Assembly (NCBI GenBank): GCA_016875155.1
Contig: VGSD01000235.1
Span: forward strand, 1 to 5,262
Origin: Deltaproteobacteria bacterium
Lineage (GTDB): Bacteria; Desulfobacterota; BSN033; UBA1163
Length of the DNA: 5,262 nucleotides
Reading direction: 5' to 3'
Translations under genes and position numbers: made by a program
Shown here: one piece after another, positions 1 through 4,585 of the stretch
Position numbering within the stretch: position 1 is the first letter of the stretch
Layout of the letters: each line of letters starts with the position of its first letter
Notes under the pieces: generated by a model
The model's input: the letters and a program-made list of their open reading frames with translations, nothing else
Databases searched by the model: none
Told to the model about the DNA's origin: nothing

Positions 1-12
1 TACTCCACAGGG

Positions 13-56
13 TTGACATCCTTTTTCAATTTGATTAAAAACCTTTATAGACAGGT
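13..56 (+). promoter_or_regulatory. Candidate promoter of the transporter genes
   Basis: A perfect -35 hexamer TTGACA lies at 13-18. The best -10 at normal spacing is weak: TTAAAA at 35-40 (16-bp spacer) or TAAAAA at 36-41 (17-bp spacer). An alternative pair is TTTTCA at 23-28 with TATAGA at 46-51 (17-bp spacer). With either choice the operator palindrome at 41-56 covers the -10 or the start site, which suits repression. The promoter leaves a leader of about 150 bases before the ATPase gene. The start site is inferred. Confidence 0.6.
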
Positions 57-65
57 GATCAGGTT
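41..65 (+). promoter_or_regulatory. Operator site 1, HutC/GntR type
   Basis: ACCTTTATAGACAGGT at 41-56 is an imperfect palindrome with 6 of 8 positions per half symmetric, followed four bases later by AGGTT (61-65). The same ACCT-N8-AGGT-N4-AGGTT layout recurs at 4452-4476 before the aminotransferase, with 20 of 25 bases identical. The core TTATAGAC differs by one base from the GT-N-TA-N-AC operator core described for HutC-subfamily regulators. The likely binder is the regulator encoded at 3521-4282. The shared motif is seen directly; the binding partner is inferred. Confidence 0.72.
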
Positions 66-81
66 ATGAATGGTTTCATAA
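64..81 (+). repeat. Small perfect inverted repeat in the leader
   Basis: TTATGAA (64-70) and TTCATAA (75-81) are exact reverse complements around a TGGT loop. The left arm overlaps the last bases of the downstream AGGTT of operator site 1. It could be an RNA hairpin at the 5' end of the transcript or a second protein-binding palindrome. Nothing in the sequence decides between these. Confidence 0.5.
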
Positions 82-87
82 TATATT

Positions 88-174
88 CCCTCCCCCTTGA
101 TGGGGGAGGGTGAGGGTGGGGGTGAGAAAGATTTTATCCCCCCTCCCCTCGATCCCCTCCCACCAGGGGAGGGG
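88..174. repeat. Paired C/G-rich foldback repeats (REP/BIME-like)
   Basis: Two hairpins face each other. The first has a perfect 9-bp stem, CCCTCCCCC (88-96) with GGGGGAGGG (102-110), and is followed by more G runs to 122. The second pairs CCCCTCCC (154-161) with GGGAGGGG (167-174) and is preceded by C runs from 138. Read on the opposite strand, the right half has the same plan as the left half: a hairpin followed by G runs. The pair therefore looks like two inverted units around an A/T centre (127-137). Runs of G at 102-122 (+ strand) and of C at 138-161 (G on the - strand) each satisfy a four-run G-quadruplex pattern. From memory, similar elements are dispersed in many environmental bacterial genomes. 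It lies in the transcribed leader of the transporter genes. Confidence 0.7.
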
Positions 175-201
175 AAGAATTCTCGGATAGGTTCGAAAAA
201 A

Positions 202-208
202 AGGAAGG
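202..208 (+). promoter_or_regulatory. Ribosome binding site of the ATPase gene
   Basis: AGGAAGG ends three bases before the ATG at 212, and the purine-rich stretch runs from about 196 to 210. The spacing is a little short, but no other start codon fits the conserved beginning of the protein. Confidence 0.65.
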
Positions 209-211
209 AAT

Positions 212-1291
212 ATGGGTAAAAACCTCAAATTGGAGAATCTCACCAAACGCTATGGAACGCTGACCGCTGTGGACCGGGTCAATCTTGAAATTGAAGAAGG
301 GGAATTTATCTGCTTTCTTGGGCCGAGCGGCTGTGGAAAGACAACTGTCCTCAGGATGATCACCGGTTTTGAGACCGTGACCGATGGAAAAGTCCTCTTC
401 AATGGAAAGGTGATCAACAATCTTATTCCTCAGAAGAGAGAATTCGGAATCGTTTTCCAATCTTACGCTCTCTTTCCAAATATGACCGTGGAGGAGAATA
501 TTGCCTTCGGCCTGAAGATGAGAAAGATGAATAAACAGGCAATCGGTGAGAGGGTCGACCAGATGCTCGACCTCGTCGGGCTTCGGGACTGGAGAAAACT
601 TTTCCCAGCTCAGTTAAGCGGTGGCCAGCAGCAGAGAGTGGCCTTGGTCCGGGCGTTGGCACCCGATCCACAGGTCCTGCTTTTGGATGAGCCCCTGAGC
701 GCACTCGATGCCAAAATCCGGGTTCGTCTCCGGGCAGAGATCAAACGCTTTCAACAGGAATTGAAGAAGACAATGATCTATGTCACCCATGACCAGGAGG
801 AGGCTCTCTCGATTGCCGATCGGGTGGTGGTGATGGAGAAGGGCCAGTTCCGGCAGGTGGGAAAACCCATCGATATCTATAAATGCCCAAGTTCCGATTT
901 TGTGGCCGATTTTGTAGGCACATCCAACTTTTTTAAGGGGTTACGTACGGATGACCGCGTCCAGACAGAACAATGGGAATTCACAGTTGCTCAGACAGGC
1001 TCTTCCTACCAGGAGAAGGTGATTCTTGCTATCCGACCTGAGAAAATTGAGGTTTTTCGACCTGGGGAGCCAACACATCATTTGGTTCTCTCCAATCTGA
1101 TTCCTGGAAGAATCGATGTCGTCACTTTCCTTGGAGCGGCTGTTCGATTGGTCGTCAATATCGATGGGGAGGAAGTGATTTCAGATATCATTGAGAAATC
1201 TTTTGAGCAGAGGGGATTCAAACAGGGGGATGAAATCCTCCTCTACTTTCCTCCTGAAAGCTTTCTCGTCTATCCGGAGACTGAGTCATGA
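212..1291 (+). CDS. ABC importer ATP-binding protein, PhnT2-like (putative 2-aminoethylphosphonate uptake)
   Basis: This cytoplasmic ATPase subunit (359 aa) would power a binding-protein-dependent importer. All nucleotide-binding motifs are intact: Walker A GPSGCGKTT at residues 37-45, Q-loop Q83 in VFQSYALFPNMTV, signature LSGGQQQR at 135-142, Walker B VLLLDEP at 155-161 with catalytic E160, D-loop SALD at 163-166, and H-loop H193. A C-terminal extension after about residue 240, with IRPEKIEV, is a TOBE-type regulatory domain as in the MalK/PotA/FbpC group. Length is normal for that group. The wording around Walker A, the Q-loop and the FVADFVGTSNFF junction most resembles the PhnT2 type of putative AEP transporter. 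Iron, spermidine or thiamine importer ATPases are close relatives, so substrate cannot be read from this subunit alone. The permease gene follows 236 bp downstream, separated by a foldback element. ATPase function is very secure; the substrate is moderately supported. Confidence 0.93.
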   Translation: MGKNLKLENLTKRYGTLTAVDRVNLEIEEGEFICFLGPSGCGKTTVLRMITGFETVTDGKVLFNGKVINNLIPQKREFGIVFQSYALFPNMTVEENIAFGLKMRKMNKQAIGERVDQMLDLVGLRDWRKLFPAQLSGGQQQRVALVRALAPDPQVLLLDEPLSALDAKIRVRLRAEIKRFQQELKKTMIYVTHDQEEALSIADRVVVMEKGQFRQVGKPIDIYKCPSSDFVADFVGTSNFFKGLRTDDRVQTEQWEFTVAQTGSSYQEKVILAIRPEKIEVFRPGEPTHHLVLSNLIPGRIDVVTFLGAAVRLVVNIDGEEVISDIIEKSFEQRGFKQGDEILLYFPPESFLVYPETES

Positions 1292-1299
1292 TCGCAAGC

Positions 1300-1471
1300 A
1301 AAGGGGGGAGAGGCAGTCAGGCTCCAAAGATTTAGAATGCGGGTCTTTTAGATTATGGGAAATCGGCGCTTGTATAAAATCGAAAGTCTTCATATTCTTG
1401 GCGTGCCTCATTCCAAATGGTTAAAGGTTACCGCTCTAAATCTTTTTCCCCCGACTGCCTCTCCCCCCTTT
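1300..1471. mobile_element. MITE-like foldback element with 19-bp perfect ends
   Basis: The 19 bases at 1300-1318 (AAAGGGGGGAGAGGCAGTC) are the exact reverse complement of 1453-1471. Inside these ends the arms stay imperfectly complementary: AAAGATTTAGA (1325-1335) matches the opposite arm near 1434-1444, then GCGG and GGAA patches follow, up to a small centre near 1376-1396. The whole is about 172 bp, with no coding capacity, and sits between two genes that would normally be adjacent in an ABC operon. This fits a non-autonomous MITE or a dispersed palindromic repeat. I see no convincing target-site duplication at either end. If transcribed it would form a long imperfect hairpin between the two reading frames. 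Confidence 0.62.
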
Positions 1472-1513
1472 CGAAAAATCGGTTTTCTCATAATAAGACA
1501 CAGCCCTCCAGCA

Positions 1514-1520
1514 GGGGAGG
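1514..1520 (+). promoter_or_regulatory. Ribosome binding site that sets the permease start
   Basis: GGGGAGG lies seven bases before the ATG at 1528. It decides in favour of this start over the in-frame ATG at 1417, which has no such site, lies inside the foldback element, and would add 37 residues unlike a transporter N-terminus. CCTCC at 1505-1509 could pair with GGAGG at 1516-1520 and partly hide the site. Confidence 0.75.
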
Positions 1521-1527
1521 ATTTGGC

Positions 1528-3294
1528 ATGAACCGACCTAAAATAAATCATTCCTACCCAGTTTCATCCTCCTTTTCATGGCTCGCCATAAGTCCGGACA
1601 AACTCATCACGGGTGTGGCCTCTATCTTCTTCCTGGCGGTTCTCGTCTTTTTTCTTCTCTATCCGGTCATCGATATTTGCCGGCTCAGTTTCTTAAAAGA
1701 AGGAAAACTGACCTTGGAAAACTATGCGGCCTATTTTTCCAGCCCAAGGATCTTTAGATCGTTTACCAATAGCATCTATGTTTCCATCATCACGATGATC
1801 ATTACCACGGTGACAGCCTTCTTTTTCGCCTATGGATTGACCCGGACGACGATGCCGGGTAAAGGGATTGTCTATACCATCTCCACTTTTCCCCTGATTG
1901 CCCCAACCATCATACAGGCGTTGGCCCTCATTCTCCTTTTTGGAAGAAACGGTTTGATCACCCGGTATCTCCTTGGCACAAGCTGGAACATCTATGGAGC
2001 CACAGGCATCATCGTGGGAGAATGTCTCTACTGTTTTCCCAATGCGCTCTTCATCCTCTACACCACTCTGTCTGCGGTGGACACCCGGTTGGATGAGGCG
2101 GCCCAAAGCCTGGGAGCCTCTGCACTCAAGACCTTCTGGAAGGTGACCCTTCCTTCGGCCAAGTATGGAATCGCAAGCGCAGCAGCACTGACGTTCAACC
2201 TCACCATCACCGATTTCGGAATCCCTGTGGTGATCGGAGGAAATTACTCTGTGCTGGCCACCGAGATTGTTTCACAAGTCTTCGGGCTCCAGCGTTTCGA
2301 CCTGGGGGCAACCATCAGCGTCATTCTCCTCGTTCCTTCCATCAGCGCCTTTGTCATCAACTATTACTTGACGAGAAAGAGCTATGCCTTGATCAGTGGT
2401 CAGGCAAGGCCTTTTCTGCACCCCTCCCGGCCTCTCAAGAAGTGGGGATTCACCATCTATTGCGGGTTCATCTGCCTCTGCATCCTCGTCGTCTTTGCCA
2501 CTGTGTTTTTGGGATCATTTGTGAAGACATGGCCATACGATTTTTCTCTCACCCTCAGACATTTCGACTTCCCATCGCTGGGTGCCCATGCCCCTCTCTG
2601 GACAAACTTCTGGACCTCGGTCCTGTCCGAAAGTACATTTCGAACGATGATCGCTTATAAATATGCGCCGATCTGGACCAGCCTTCTCGTTTCCATCGTC
2701 GTTGCCGTTGCCGGCGCCTCTCTGACATTGCTCGCAGGGTATATCATTGAGAAGAAGAAACCAAGAGGAGAACAGATCCTCTACACGCTGAGCGTTTTGC
2801 CAGCGGCCATCCCCGGTGTTGTGATGGGACTCGGATATGTCCTGGCCTTTAACAAACCTTACTTTTTCATTTACGGGACGATCTGGATCATCATCATCAA
2901 CGTCATTATCTGTAATTTCACCCTGGGGGTGCTAACCAGCATTGCCAATCTGAAACAGATCGACAAATCGATTGAGGAGGCGGCCGTCAGCCTCGGGGCA
3001 GGGCCCATTTCGACTTTTACGAGGGTGGTCTTTCCCCTTTCGAGAGTGGCCTTCCTCTCCACTGCTACCTTCTTCTTCATGAGGGCGATGACGACGATCA
3101 GCGCCGTGATCTTTCTCATCTCCGCAACGATCAAACTGGCGGCCATTGAAATCATCTTCCTGGATGTGGATGGCCGGACTGCCAGCGCCAATGCGATGTG
3201 TACAGTTGTGGTTGCCATTGTGATCGGTGCGCTTCTCGTCATGCGACTGGTGACGGGCCGCTCTGGATTGAGCGGGATGGTTTCATCGAAGTGA
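1528..3294 (+). CDS. Fused double-domain ABC permease, PhnU2-like (putative 2-aminoethylphosphonate uptake)
   Basis: This inner-membrane protein (588 aa) contains two complete BPD/MetI-type permease domains in one chain, so one copy can form the whole channel. The first hydrophobic segment spans about residues 27-46, and about twelve segments are apparent overall. Each half has the cytoplasmic EAA loop that docks on the ATPase: DEAAQSLGAS from residue 189 and EEAAVSLGAG from residue 483. The first half (NYAAYFSSP, TRTTMPGKG, ITDFGIPVVIGG) strongly recalls PhnU2-type putative AEP permeases. The fused iron permease FbpB/AfuB is the main alternative. The second half seems to carry a longer extracytoplasmic stretch (about residues 347-385) than I remember for the family, which I could not check. 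The N-terminal 20 residues are polar and variable. It pairs with the ATPase upstream. No periplasmic binding protein is encoded in the window. Confidence 0.92.
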   Translation: MNRPKINHSYPVSSSFSWLAISPDKLITGVASIFFLAVLVFFLLYPVIDICRLSFLKEGKLTLENYAAYFSSPRIFRSFTNSIYVSIITMIITTVTAFFFAYGLTRTTMPGKGIVYTISTFPLIAPTIIQALALILLFGRNGLITRYLLGTSWNIYGATGIIVGECLYCFPNALFILYTTLSAVDTRLDEAAQSLGASALKTFWKVTLPSAKYGIASAAALTFNLTITDFGIPVVIGGNYSVLATEIVSQVFGLQRFDLGATISVILLVPSISAFVINYYLTRKSYALISGQARPFLHPSRPLKKWGFTIYCGFICLCILVVFATVFLGSFVKTWPYDFSLTLRHFDFPSLGAHAPLWTNFWTSVLSESTFRTMIAYKYAPIWTSLLVSIVVAVAGASLTLLAGYIIEKKKPRGEQILYTLSVLPAAIPGVVMGLGYVLAFNKPYFFIYGTIWIIIINVIICNFTLGVLTSIANLKQIDKSIEEAAVSLGAGPISTFTRVVFPLSRVAFLSTATFFFMRAMTTISAVIFLISATIKLAAIEIIFLDVDGRTASANAMCTVVVAIVIGALLVMRLVTGRSGLSGMVSSK

Positions 3295-3349
3295 TTGCCC
3301 TGGGTCAGTAGAGGGCCTTCGGGAACCATGAGAACAGTCTGTAGATAAG

Positions 3350-3367
3350 GGTTAAGGTTACGGTTAC
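3350..3367 (+). repeat. Short GGTTAM hexamer tract
   Basis: GGTTAA, GGTTAC and GGTTAC lie in tandem, and a further GGTTACG occurs at 3413-3419 beyond the palindrome. Related hexamers appear in the aminotransferase leader (4489-4512 and, on the other strand, 4534-4557), so this looks like a genome-wide degenerate repeat type and not a site specific to the regulator. Confidence 0.5.
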
Positions 3368-3403
3368 GAAGCCCCTGCCTACCGGCAGGCAGGCGTTTCG
3401 TAA
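3364..3403. repeat. 40-bp near-perfect palindrome
   Basis: The arms meet at 3383/3384. TTACGAA (3364-3370) pairs with TTCGTAA (3397-3403), and the inner CCTGCCT (3374-3380) pairs with AGGCAGG (3387-3393). Only two mismatched positions and one G-T pair interrupt the 20-bp stem. No T run follows, so it is not a classical terminator. The CCTGCCT/GGCAGGCAGG core resembles dispersed palindromes I recall from environmental bacterial genomes. It could slow transcription or stabilise the 3' end of the transporter mRNA. Confidence 0.7.
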
Positions 3404-3428
3404 TTGGGTAGCGGTTACGTAAAAAGAG

Positions 3429-3475
3429 TTAAAGACGATGAACGTAGCCTTTTATTAACGATACGGGCCTCGTTA
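3429..3475 (+). promoter_or_regulatory. Possible regulator promoter with overlapping palindrome
   Basis: TTAAAG (3429-3434) and TATTAA (3453-3458) form a weak sigma70-like pair with an 18-bp spacer. TAACGA (3456-3461) and TCGTTA (3470-3475) are exact inverted repeats across eight bases and would overlap the -10 and start region. This could be an autoregulatory site, but its sequence does not match the ACCT/AGGT operator found at the two other promoters. Confidence 0.3.
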
Positions 3476-3520
3476 CCGTTGAAGGAACTTCTTATTTTCT
3501 AAAGGAAAGAGAGACGATTC

Positions 3521-4282
3521 GTGCCAGAGACATTCCACCTTGATCCGGGCATTCCCAAGTATCTGCAGATCAGCCACTGGCTGATGGAGATGATCGAAAA
3601 GGGGCGCTATGCGGTGAACGACAAGCTGCCATCGGAGTCGAAATTGGCAGAGCTGTTCCAGGTCAATCGCAATACAGTCCGGCAGGCGATTTCCGACCTG
3701 GTTACCCGTGGGGTCATCCAGAAGCGAAACGGTGTGGGCTCTTTTGTCATGAGCCAGACGGTCCAACCTGTTAAGTATACCCTCCAGCACATCTCCAGTT
3801 TTACAGATGATATGATCCATATGGGGATTTCCCCGAAGACCCGGCTCCTCAGCCAGTCCGTGATCGAAGCACCTGCGAATGTGGCAGAGAAACTGATGCT
3901 GGGTAAAGAGAGGCTGGTCATTCTCACAGAACGGCTCCGGATGGGAAACGACATTCCCCTGGTGATTGAACGGAGCTATCTTCCCCATAAGGAGTATAAA
4001 GCTATTTTAAAGATGAGGCTGACTGGTTCTCTCTACCATCTCCTGACCAAAAAGTTCCATGTGAAGCTTCACCGGTCGATTCAGACCTTCCGCGCCATTC
4101 TTCTCTCCAATGAGGATGCCAAATTATTTGGGGTTCCTCCCCAATCGCCAGGGATCTTTCTTGAAAGCGTGATCTACGATTCAAAGAACATCCCAGTGGA
4201 GGTTCTCCATGCCTTTCACCGCGGGGATAAATATATCTTCGAGGTGGAATCAGGGAAATACCGGTATGATTTGAAGGGGTGA
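3521..4282 (+). CDS. GntR-family transcription regulator, HutC subfamily (UTRA domain)
   Basis: This is a 253-aa cytoplasmic DNA-binding regulator of the PhnF/PhnR/NagR kind. The N-terminal winged helix-turn-helix spans about residues 11-76, with the GntR landmarks KLPSESKLAELF (35-46), recognition helix VNRNTVRQAISDL (48-60) and wing GVGSFV (71-76). The C-terminal UTRA effector domain covers about 97-245, with typical patterns IPLVIERSYLP, GSLYHLL and HRGDKYIFEVE. UTRA domains bind small metabolites, often phosphorylated or amino compounds, which releases DNA. The start is GTG: the in-frame stop at 3500-3502 excludes anything earlier, and a later ATG would cut into the DNA-binding domain. 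Its ribosome binding site is weak (AAAGGA about 14 bases upstream), suggesting low expression. It lies between its two likely targets, the transporter genes and the aminotransferase, both preceded by a HutC-type operator. Family assignment is very secure; targets and ligand are inferred. Confidence 0.95.
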   Translation: MPETFHLDPGIPKYLQISHWLMEMIEKGRYAVNDKLPSESKLAELFQVNRNTVRQAISDLVTRGVIQKRNGVGSFVMSQTVQPVKYTLQHISSFTDDMIHMGISPKTRLLSQSVIEAPANVAEKLMLGKERLVILTERLRMGNDIPLVIERSYLPHKEYKAILKMRLTGSLYHLLTKKFHVKLHRSIQTFRAILLSNEDAKLFGVPPQSPGIFLESVIYDSKNIPVEVLHAFHRGDKYIFEVESGKYRYDLKG

Positions 4283-4296
4283 AAGAATCCCCCCCT

Positions 4297-4388
4297 GATT
4301 ACACAGATTTCAAAAAAATGATTTCACAGATTTCCCTTTAAGTTTCCTGTATTTTAATCGATGTAATCGTTTCATAATCGGTGTCATC
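4297..4388. repeat. Bipartite inverted repeat with two units per arm
   Basis: GATTACACAGATTTC (4297-4311) recurs with one change at 4320-4334, a 23-base period. TAATCGATGTAATC (4355-4368) recurs with two changes at 4375-4388, a 20-base period. The second pair is approximately the reverse complement of the first: AATCTGTGTAATC differs from the two right units at two positions each. The element therefore has two direct units facing two inverted units. I recall similar GATTACACAGATT repeats scattered between genes in environmental genomes. No function is evident; it abuts the stop of the regulator gene. Confidence 0.65.
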
Positions 4389-4389
4389 A

Positions 4390-4416
4390 GAGGTTTCTGG
4401 ACTTTTCGGAAACCTC
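4390..4416 (+). repeat. Hairpin upstream of the aminotransferase promoter
   Basis: GAGGTTTC (4390-4397) pairs perfectly with GAAACCTC (4409-4416), and three more pairs including two wobbles extend the stem to a five-base loop at 4401-4405. It sits 11 bases before the TTGACA element. No T run follows directly (the T9 run begins at 4436), so it could act as a weak, non-classical 3' end for the regulator transcript but not as a standard intrinsic terminator. Confidence 0.5.
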
Positions 4417-4427
4417 AAAAATAAGGC

Positions 4428-4467
4428 TTGACAAATTTTTTTTTCCTTGTTACCTGTATAGATAGGT
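4428..4467 (+). promoter_or_regulatory. Candidate promoter of the aminotransferase
   Basis: A perfect TTGACA occupies 4428-4433, followed by a run of nine T (4436-4444). No good -10 is found at 16-18 bp spacing (TTACCT or TACCTG), while TATAGA at 4457-4462 is 23 bases away, too far for that -35. Either the promoter is weak or another hexamer pair is used. The operator palindrome at 4452-4467 covers any reasonable -10 position. Confidence 0.55.
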
Positions 4468-4476
4468 AGTTAGGTT
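4452..4476 (+). promoter_or_regulatory. Operator site 2, HutC/GntR type
   Basis: ACCTGTATAGATAGGT (4452-4467) plus AGGTT at 4472-4476 repeats the plan of site 1 at 41-65. The core GTATAGAT differs from the HutC-type GT-N-TA-N-AC pattern only at its last base. Site 1 is imperfect in the opposite half, so combining the two gives ACCTGTATAGACAGGT, whose outer six bases are perfectly symmetric. It is the likely target of the adjacent GntR/HutC regulator. Confidence 0.75.
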
Positions 4477-4483
4477 GATCCAT

Positions 4484-4557
4484 CTCAGGTTAAGGCTGAG
4501 ATTTAGGTTGAGGGAATAGATTTAACTTCTAAGCCTAAACCTTAACCTAAACCTGAT
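4484..4557 (+). repeat. Leader with opposed GGTTAA-like hexamer tracts and alternative hairpins
   Basis: Degenerate GGTTAA-type hexamers run on the + strand at 4489-4512. Four tandem units (CCTAAA, CCTTAA, CCTAAA, CCTGAT) at 4534-4557 are the same type on the - strand. AGGTTAAGG (4487-4495) pairs perfectly with CCTTAACCT (4540-4548), and TTTAGG (4502-4507) with CCTAAA (4534-4539), giving a long bulged hairpin. A small stem CTCAG (4484-4488) with CTGAG (4496-4500) uses the same left bases and would compete. The region lies between operator site 2 and the start codon, so it would be transcribed. Confidence 0.6.
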
Positions 4558-4574
4558 TTAAATATTATTTGCTG

Positions 4575-4581
4575 AAGGAGG
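4575..4581 (+). promoter_or_regulatory. Strong ribosome binding site of the aminotransferase
   Basis: AAGGAGG is a full Shine-Dalgarno match ending four bases before the ATG at 4586. It is much stronger than the regulator's site. Confidence 0.8.
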
Positions 4582-4585
4582 ATTT

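Larger units (their letters stand above)
1292..1527. other. Spacer between ATPase and permease genes
   Basis: No convincing gene lies in this spacer. Most of it is the foldback element at 1300-1471; the remaining 56 bases hold the permease ribosome binding site. No hairpin followed by a T run is visible, so cotranscription of the ATPase and permease genes remains likely. Confidence 0.7.
3295..3520. other. Spacer between permease and regulator genes
   Basis: No gene is supported here. It contains a weak GCCCT/AGGGC stem just after the permease stop (3297-3316, no T run), a GGTTAM tract (3350-3367), a 40-bp palindrome (3364-3403), another GGTTACG at 3413-3419, and a possible regulator promoter near 3429-3475. 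The absence of a clear terminator leaves read-through from the transporter genes possible. Confidence 0.6.
4283..4585. other. Regulatory spacer before the aminotransferase
   Basis: This 303-bp stretch has no gene. In order it holds a bipartite A/T-rich repeat (4297-4388), a hairpin (4390-4416), a promoter with operator site 2 (4428-4476) and a leader of GGTTAA-like hexamers on both strands (4484-4557), ending in a strong ribosome binding site. Confidence 0.75.

Noticed and set aside
1191..1424. 77-residue + strand frame over the end of the ATPase gene
   Set aside because: It overlaps the conserved ATPase C-terminus in another frame and continues into the foldback repeat; no recognisable domain.
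1417..1527. Longer permease reading frame starting at the ATG at 1417
   Set aside because: This start lies in the foldback element, lacks a ribosome binding site and adds residues unlike a transporter N-terminus. ATG 1528 has GGGGAGG at ideal spacing.
3297..3323. Terminator after the permease gene
   Set aside because: Only a 5-bp stem with a 10-base loop and a tiny TTCG loop are seen, with no T run.
2871..3329. 152-residue frame on the - strand
   Set aside because: It is a shadow of the second permease half; its Met/Ile/Thr-rich composition simply mirrors membrane-segment codons.
3339..3359. Possible third copy of the operator (CTGTAGATAAGG followed by AGGTT)
   Set aside because: It resembles site 2 but lacks the central TA, which breaks the half-site spacing, and the ACCT arm is absent.
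3473..3988. 171-residue frame on the - strand
   Set aside because: It is antisense to the clearly conserved GntR DNA-binding and UTRA domains, with no motif or start signal of its own.
4297..4388. CRISPR-like array
   Set aside because: Only two direct units per orientation, with short degenerate repeats and spacers under 10 bases, and no cas genes.
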